This document shows positions 57,691-64,000 of a DNA stretch of 64,000 nt, in pieces (the stretch's first letter is position 1; each line of letters starts with the position of its first letter). Under the pieces are notes generated by a model. The model searched no databases. It was not told the DNA's origin and saw nothing but the letters and a program-made list of their open reading frames with translations. The DNA comes from Marchantia polymorpha subsp. ruderalis (taxonomy: Eukaryota > Streptophyta > Marchantiopsida > Marchantiales > Marchantiaceae). The stretch lies in the NCBI GenBank assembly GCA_037833965.1, contig AP031352.1, positions 15,418,501 to 15,482,500 on the forward strand, given 5' to 3'. Both the position numbers and the translations under genes were made by a program.

Positions 57691-60674
57691 GTATAAAAAA
57701 GAACTCATCCAAGAATTGAGAAACGCACTAGAAAGTAGGTTCAGATAGGACATTGCCTCAAAGTGTCGCGCAAGTGCATCCTCGGAGCCATGTTCTATCC
57801 ACGCAACCAAAGCCCGGACGACAAGCTCCTCGTATTTGCATGCTTTAACCTGGAAGAATTATATGAAATGTCAAAGCTTGAGAAACTCGTCATGTGGAGA
57901 AACGCCGTTTTTCTTTGGCTATGAGACGTCCTTCGACGAAAGATTTTTCTCACAACAGTTGTACCAGGGAAGGTCGAAAACTGTATTGAAGCACTGAAAG
58001 CATGAAACTTCAAGGACTTAATAGAGATAAACCTATTTTGTTTTTCTCCTCTTGAAAGGCGTGAATCATTGTCCTCTGTGAGGTTGAGCTGAAGTTACAG
58101 TTGGCTGCTGTGAGGCAAATAAGAGCTCTAGGAGGTAAAGTTGTGGACTTTTGAGGAGCCCATAGATAAGCTGCAGCTAGACCACAAGCCAATGCACAAC
58201 AATTGTCTGCATCTGCTGCCTGTAATATGACCTGCTTGTCACGACCATAGCGGAAACCTGCGAGATACGTTACCGTCAAATCCCAAGACACAAGACACTA
58301 AAGTAGGAAACACATTCACTTAATTGTCTTAAAGAAACCAAGACTCCGTTACCAAGAATGGCGTGATATGATTTTGCCACCCCCAGTTAATCAGTAAATA
58401 TAGTCTGACAAAACGAGATCACTCATGAATATGGTGCCTATACAAACAATAGTACTTCACTTACAGTTTCCTACTATGCTTAAGAAAACTGATGTCATAT
58501 TTTCTCAGAATTCTTCGAGCACCACTCCAGACCACAAATAGGCGTATATACACCAAATATATTCACTAGAAAATGCTTGTATACGGACTGAACACGCTCG
58601 ACGTTTTGGGCATTAAATAAGCACTTCTGCTAATTACCCAAAGTTTTAGCTAATAAGTATTTTGTTAGAGCATGAGCATCTTCACCCTTACTATAAATAA
58701 CTTTAAGTGTATTCAAAATTATCCACACCATGAACCCCGAGGTTCTGCTATAGATTGCTCTAGAAATCCTGATCCCGTAGTCAAGGCTCGTTACTGTTGT
58801 CACCAATCAAGCAAGAGCCAGCTTAGCACAAAGAATCGACCGAAGGATCTTAGCTGTGGGCACTTTGCCAGTTCGGAGGGGAGCTCGGAAGAATTCAATT
58901 ATTCTGGTGAAATTGAAGGACGGTCGATTACAAAGGAGAGCTCACTTCAATATAGTATTTGTTAAGGAGAATGATGCAGTCGTCGGAAGAAGAGCGCACG
59001 TCGTACCCCCACAGATCGTTCTTAAACTAGGTGGCTGGGTCTGGTTTCTCGACTGAACTTGAGGCCATTGCAAAGTAAGTAGCAGAGTGTGAATTCTCCT
59101 CATTGAAGACTTCTGAGTATCAAGTCCTGAGGCGTCGACTGTTTGCTCAGCATTTCTTTACGCAACCTGGTAAAGTATGAAGAATGTTATTAGGAGATCT
59201 ACGTCTACAGAACCCAGTGTCAAATAGAAGTCACACGTCATGAAAAAGACGGAATTCTGTGAAATCGATCGCTTCTCCATCAACAGCTGAGAAGGTAGTC
59301 TACGCTTATGTCCACGGCTTACGATATCTGTAAGTTTTTTCTCACAATCCTCAGCATTCTCTCTCGCATTGCAGCTGGATAGATCTATAATATACATCAG
59401 GATGACAGCTCCAGCTCATATTACGAGTCTCCCAGCTGGATTTCAGGATACAGGACTCCAGCAGCTCACAAAAACGATAAGGAGCTGAGAAAAAACAGAG
59501 CATCAAAGACATCAATACAGCTAAAATATTATCGGAGATTCAGAAATCAGCACCTCGTGTAGTCACTAGTCGATTGAAAATAGCTCCCCTCAGCTATTAT
59601 GTGCGAAAGGCACTGATCAGAAAAATCCAACAAGCGGTAAGCACAAGGCCGTAGACTGGCAGATACCTCTGTGATTCCGATTCATTTTTGCGTACCGTCT
59701 AATTTAAGAACAGGCCTCGCCCAAAACGACGTCGCTGTCAGTTGTTTCTTTGTCACTTCCTCCGGAACTCGATAACGAGTCGACTGTCGTAGCATTAACT
59801 TTAGCTTCCGAGAAGTGAACCGACCCTTCCCCTTGTGCTCTGACCGCATTCAGCGGATGCTTTCGGCTTGTTCTGACCGGCATAACCATCCCATAGAGCG
59901 AAAGACACGAACATCGAATGTGGACACCGATGGCAGGGCTTACTACTGACCAAACCATCCACAATACCAAATGTTTCAGGCCGAAGCACTCTTGGAATTT
60001 GTGTTACAGCAGGAAGGAGCAACTAGTGTAATTTTGATGGCGGGCAAAATTTGCACGACTCTGAGACTGACTCCGCCAGTTCTGTGATGGTGACGAGAGC
60101 TTAACGAGACACGGTACAAGCAGAGCTTCACTATGGTTGGAACTGATGGAATCACTGCAGATGTCAGAAGTGCCCGAGAGACAGAATGATTGACAATTGA
60201 AGTATAAGTTATGATATGCATTGCACAACGATTAAAATGTGAAGTCTATCTTTTTGTATCAAGAGGTTTTTGTTGTACATAGATTTTAATTTTACCTCCT
60301 CCGAATCCAGTAACAAATGCTTCTTCATTGTCTGTGCGCTTTATGATTGTAACGTAGGCGATAGTCACAAAGAGGGCAGGTAAAAGAAATGAAATATTAG
60401 CACAAAGAAAAACGAGTAACTTAGTAGAAGTATGGGAATGAAGATAAATTATTAGGGGATGAAACCAAGAGTATAACATGAGGCTAAGTCCGAACAGCAT
60501 CACAATCAGAAAAATTTACTCCACAACACAATACATATCTAGTCATAAACGTGTTATTGTAATTGTTAATTATTTACCTTTTTGATTTTTTTGTGAAATG
60601 TAACACCAATTTAGCGCTATAGATTAATCTATATAGTGATGGATAAAATACCCATTTCATATATGCTGAAGAAA
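57691..60674. repeat. Second block of the dispersed duplication
   Basis: Copies 29748-32764 in the same orientation with scattered substitutions and small indels. It includes the TTC38-like pseudogene (57756-59068) and the open frame with a membrane helix (60246-60503). Homology fades at about 60674, just after catttcatatatgctgaag. Confidence 0.93.
57756..59068 (-). pseudogene. 5' part of a TTC38-like gene, disrupted
   Basis: Holds counterparts of exons 1 to 3 only. The ATG at 59068 is kept, but codon 14 is TAG where the intact gene has TCA. Exon 2 has lost one base (GTTTCCGC instead of GTTCTCAGC), shifting the frame, and a small deletion removes its 5' splice site. Exons 4 to 13 are missing because the duplicated block ends there. 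The GC donor after exon 3 is preserved. Confidence 0.92.
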
Positions 60675-60677
60675 TAA

Positions 60678-62277
60678 ACAGCTAGGGACACAATTTGGTA
60701 GAAACTAGCACATTTTCATTAGAGTGTCTGACTCAACGTAAGTAGACTTTGATTAATTTGATTCAAATTGATACTAGACTACAAATAAATTAAAATTTTT
60801 CTCTTCAACAAATTGACTTTGACATGTTGTACAATGTATCTTGCACATCTTACTATTATATTCACATCAATCATCACAATACACATAGATGACTGCATAT
60901 TCAAACAAAAATGACATTGCAGGATTATCAATTTTCAAAACATAATATTTCAAAATTATGTTTTTTTTCTTATCAAACATCCTAATACATGAATCTCATT
61001 TTAATGTATTTATATCATTGTGTGATTCTTTGTTAGCATGATAATCAACTTCAAATAAGAAGATTGATCTTTAAACTTTTCAATTATTCTTTTTTAGCCC
61101 TCAATCTATGCCATGGAAGCATTTAATTGCATTCTTCTAGTTATTCATTCAACATCACATTTATAATATCAAACATAACTCGTTTCATCTTCCAAAAAAA
61201 ATCACAAATCACCTTACTAATTAATTGTTGCAACATGAAATCCATATAATATGAATCCAATTTCAAAATTTGAAACTTTAAATATTTGAATTATGGTTAT
61301 ATAAGCTATCATGAAAATGATTCTTTCAAATATTTAACCTCAATAATAATACTTCAAGTTCAAAATATTCACCATGTCACACTTCACAAAAGCTTCAAAA
61401 TGATGATTTTTATTTCAAAAAAGTAGAATTGTAGTACTATCAATGTTTGGAATGTCATGTAAATTAATTTACACACATGATAATGATAATTATGATTTTT
61501 TTGCATCTAAATTTTGTATCTCTAAAATATCATTTACTCAAATCAGTACAAAGTTAATGATTTTTAAAGTGATCATTGCATTTTGCCAGAATAAGTATCA
61601 CATTTGATTTGAATCTTTCAAATTGAAAGATTGAAATATGAATAATTTAGGATGATAACATCATTAAGTATATCCATATGCTGAAACATATCAAAATCAA
61701 AATGTTATGAAATATAACTTAATAAAATATTATAGACTTTGATTATATTTTTTATTCAAAAATTAATTTTAATCAAAGTCATCACTCAATTTGATTTAAT
61801 TTTCACTGATGATAAAACTTTTGTTCATACATTTTTGCAAAATAAAAAATACGTTTTTTAGAGTGGCATTTGAATATAAAATTTCCAAAAATTGCATCTA
61901 TTCAGAATTTTATAACTTAAATTTTTTTATTAATGAATATCATTAGACTATTTTTACATCATATGTATGAACAATGAGCATATTCTCTCTCTTATTATTT
62001 CAAACAACGTCATTGTTTGAAATAATAAGTCATTCTTTCAAATCATTCTTTGTGTTAGGTTGTTGTTGTGAGTTGTATGTACTATTACTCCAAATATTGA
62101 AAATTTTGTAAAAAATTTACTAAAATACAAGTATGATGATAGTAGAGTATATACAAATTCTTACATATTCTAATCTAAGATTCAATGAAAATGAATACAT
62201 AATCTACTTCCAGATTTTTTCATTTAATGACATTTAAGTAATTGTTTGATTAAGTTTTTATTGATTTTGTCATTTAA
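60678..62277. other. AT-rich intergenic DNA
   Basis: Strongly AT-rich with no coding frame of note. A perfect 17-bp hairpin at 61991-62029 is listed separately. Confidence 0.55.
61991..62029. repeat. 17-bp hairpin with 5-base loop
   Basis: CTTATTATTTCAAACAA (61991-62007) and TTGTTTGAAATAATAAG (62013-62029) are exact reverse complements around CGTCA. Confidence 0.9.
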
Positions 62278-62535
62278 TGTTGAGATTAACTCAAGTTAAA
62301 GAGTAACCTTGGGTCCTAGTTATAAATAGGTAAAACGGTCACCTGGCCCGGGTTAAACAATCCAGCTTCTGCCCTGTACATAGAGTCTTTTATGACAAAA
62401 TATGGAGTGAAGCATCGCGTATTCTTGGTGGACGTAGCTCTTAGGAGAAGGGTGAACCACATTTTTTTTGTGTCTCGTGTTGGTGGCTTGAATTGAATGT
62501 TTTGTCACTTTGTTTCTTGGCTTATACTGTTTACA
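62278..62535 (+). mobile_element. Putative 5' long terminal repeat of a Copia-type retroelement
   Basis: The 258-base segment starts TGTTGAGATTAACTC and ends CTGTTTACA, giving the TG...CA ends usual for LTRs. It contains a TATA-like TATAAATAGG (about 62320) and is followed two bases later by a primer-binding-site-like sequence. The 3' LTR would lie beyond the window, so the call rests on ends, promoter and PBS only. Confidence 0.5.
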
Positions 62536-62537
62536 AT

Positions 62538-62549
62538 TGATATAAGAGC
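62538..62549 (+). other. Primer-binding-site-like sequence
   Basis: TGATATAAGAGC matches 10 of 12 bases of TGGTATCAGAGC, the complement of the initiator tRNA-Met 3' end used by most plant Copia elements. The following CTAGGTTTCGG also resembles plant Copia leaders. Confidence 0.5.
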
Positions 62550-64000
62550 TAGGTTTCGGCTCGGTGTTTGTGACTTACAGTTTGTGACAAAAGTTTGTGA
62601 CTATTTTTGAGAGTGACAATTTTGAAAGTTCTAGGACGAGTCTTCAGTTTCAAACTTGGTTGACAGTTTTTTTGTTGACGATTTTTCCAAGCTGGAAATT
62701 TGTTAAAATAACAAACTGACCATGGTGGTTTGAAGTTTATGTTTCATTTTTTTGAGAACTTAGATTTCAGAGTTTAGAGTAAGATAGATAGAGGGACGCT
62801 TGAGATGTTCGAAGTGCAACAGAAGAATTGAGTGTTAACAGGTTTTTTTTACAATTTTGATAGTTGGCTTTTTTCCCTTCAAAAAAATCTACAAAGTTCT
62901 GATAGGATATGATGTAGTAACCTTTGCGGTGCAGCATAGGCGTGCATCTTCAGCACGCCATGAAATGGAGTGGCGTAGTGAAAATGAGGCAATAGCGAGA
63001 TAAAGGAAGAAGAGAAAAACAAAATTGATGGCAAGCTCAAAGCTTGATGAAGAGTTGTTCCAGTTGTGCTCCCTCTCGTGATGGTTTTTGTGCTGAGTCC
63101 AGCGATATTAATGCAAAATAACCGGCGGTTTTTTTCCAACGATCTTACTCCTCTGAACTTGAATTTGTTGTTGTGCACTGTCACCGAATATGTTCCTAAG
63201 AGTCCACGGAGTTCCTACATCATAAGGCATAGGGACGTGTCTCTTTTGGGCACCGGTGATGACTGGACCAAGAATTACATGGTTTTGACCGATAAAGTTT
63301 TGGGACGCAAGCTCATCAAGAATTTGTGGATTGACCAGCTCGATGCAAACAACAACGTCAACATCCTCACAATTGTGCAAAAATACAAAACCATCACTGA
63401 AGTCTAATTTTTTGACTTGTCAGGGGAGAATATTCTCATGTGCGTGTTGCAATATCGCTCTGCAAAGGAAAGTAGGTCTTCTGTCGACACAATTGATGCA
63501 CTTGTGCTGATGAATTATCGATCCGCACATGACACTTCATTGCAATTGCCACTGAAGTAAACTTGCACTTACCTCATGTCTCAAAAGTTGACAGGTCTAA
63601 GGTGTTACGACAATCACATTGTGATGGGTTCATGATTCTGTAGCATATGATATGTTTGTGGCCAATACTCTTGTGCTAATATCACACAAACTCAATTGTG
63701 AGCAGATGTTTATGATCCTACGTTGGCCTTGTGATCTTGGTGAAAGCTGAAGATTTGGCTTGTTGAAGATATCCAGCTCTCATGATTTGTGCTCTTTGTT
63801 TCGTGACATGATTGCCTTAGATAACTTCTTTGTGGTAGAAAGATCAAATGTGACTTAGTACTCAAAATTGTAACGCATTAAAATCTGATTCAAACGCTAG
63901 GGTCTGATCGTGGGCCGAGAGCCGAGTGGCAAATGTAAGGCGGCGGTGGATTCCTCCTCAAACGTTAGGAGTTGGAGGCCAAGGGCCAAGTGAATTTACA
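62550..64000 (+). mobile_element. Possible internal part of the retroelement, unreadable
   Basis: If the LTR call is right this is leader and gag territory. The only longer plus frame (63066-63407) has no recognisable gag, zinc-knuckle or protease motif, and a minus frame overlaps it. The element is either decayed or non-autonomous. No 3' LTR is present up to the window end. Confidence 0.3.

Noticed and set aside
1..64000. CRISPR arrays, bacterial operons or ribosomal RNA genes
   Set aside because: No regularly spaced repeats with unique spacers, no bacterial gene organisation and no rRNA sequence were seen; the window is eukaryotic nuclear DNA.

Overview
The window looks like nuclear DNA of a land plant. 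It has intron-rich genes with GT-AG and a few GC-AG introns, long AT-rich intergenic stretches, short GC-rich islands next to genes, a plant-type telomere repeat inside an intron, and plant gene families: a chloroplast RNA-binding protein, plant PP4/PPX phosphatase, a plastid-type rRNA methyltransferase, a plant TTC38-like protein and thaumatin-like proteins. A bryophyte, perhaps a moss, is my guess from the small thaumatin-like proteins and overall texture, but the sequence alone does not settle it.

Layout: (1) 1602-3043 (+) two-RRM chloroplast ribonucleoprotein, four exons. (2) 5292-8464 (-) RsmI-type 16S rRNA methyltransferase with an N-terminal extension, nine exons; intron 4 holds a 37-bp perfect palindrome. 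(3) 10713-13972 (-) PP4/PPX catalytic subunit, eight exons, one GC-AG intron. (4) 13973-19380 GC-rich then very AT-rich non-coding DNA. (5) 20992-25510 (+) large uncharacterised, probably plastid-targeted, disordered protein of four exons. It converges on (6) 26448-31129 (-) a 13-exon TTC38-like TPR protein with two GC-AG introns. (7) 34571-35667 and 47758-48949 (-) are two small secreted thaumatin-like proteins with the same exon plan; relics of further copies lie between them at 38345-38580 and 39480-39770. (8) 40684-40755 (+) tRNA-Gly(UCC). (9) 52136-55913 contains several tandem repeats. (10) 57040-60674 is a dispersed duplicate of parts of genes 5 and 6, with 6.4 kb missing between the parts; it abuts a truncated exon resembling the MDP1 phosphatase. 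(11) 62278-64000 looks like the 5' end of a Copia-type LTR retroelement.

The exon models for genes 1, 2, 3, 5, 6 and both thaumatin-like genes were assembled by hand from conserved protein motifs, splice signals and reading phase; all junctions keep frame. There is no operon logic here: the genes are separate nuclear units. Three products (RNA-binding protein, RsmI-like enzyme, large unknown protein) have N-termini that suggest plastid targeting, although neighbourhood alone does not imply shared function. I found no unmistakably new multi-gene system. The most noteworthy items are the uncharacterised plastid protein and its mosaic duplicate, the near-perfect hairpin in the RsmI intron, and the small 12-cysteine thaumatin-like family.
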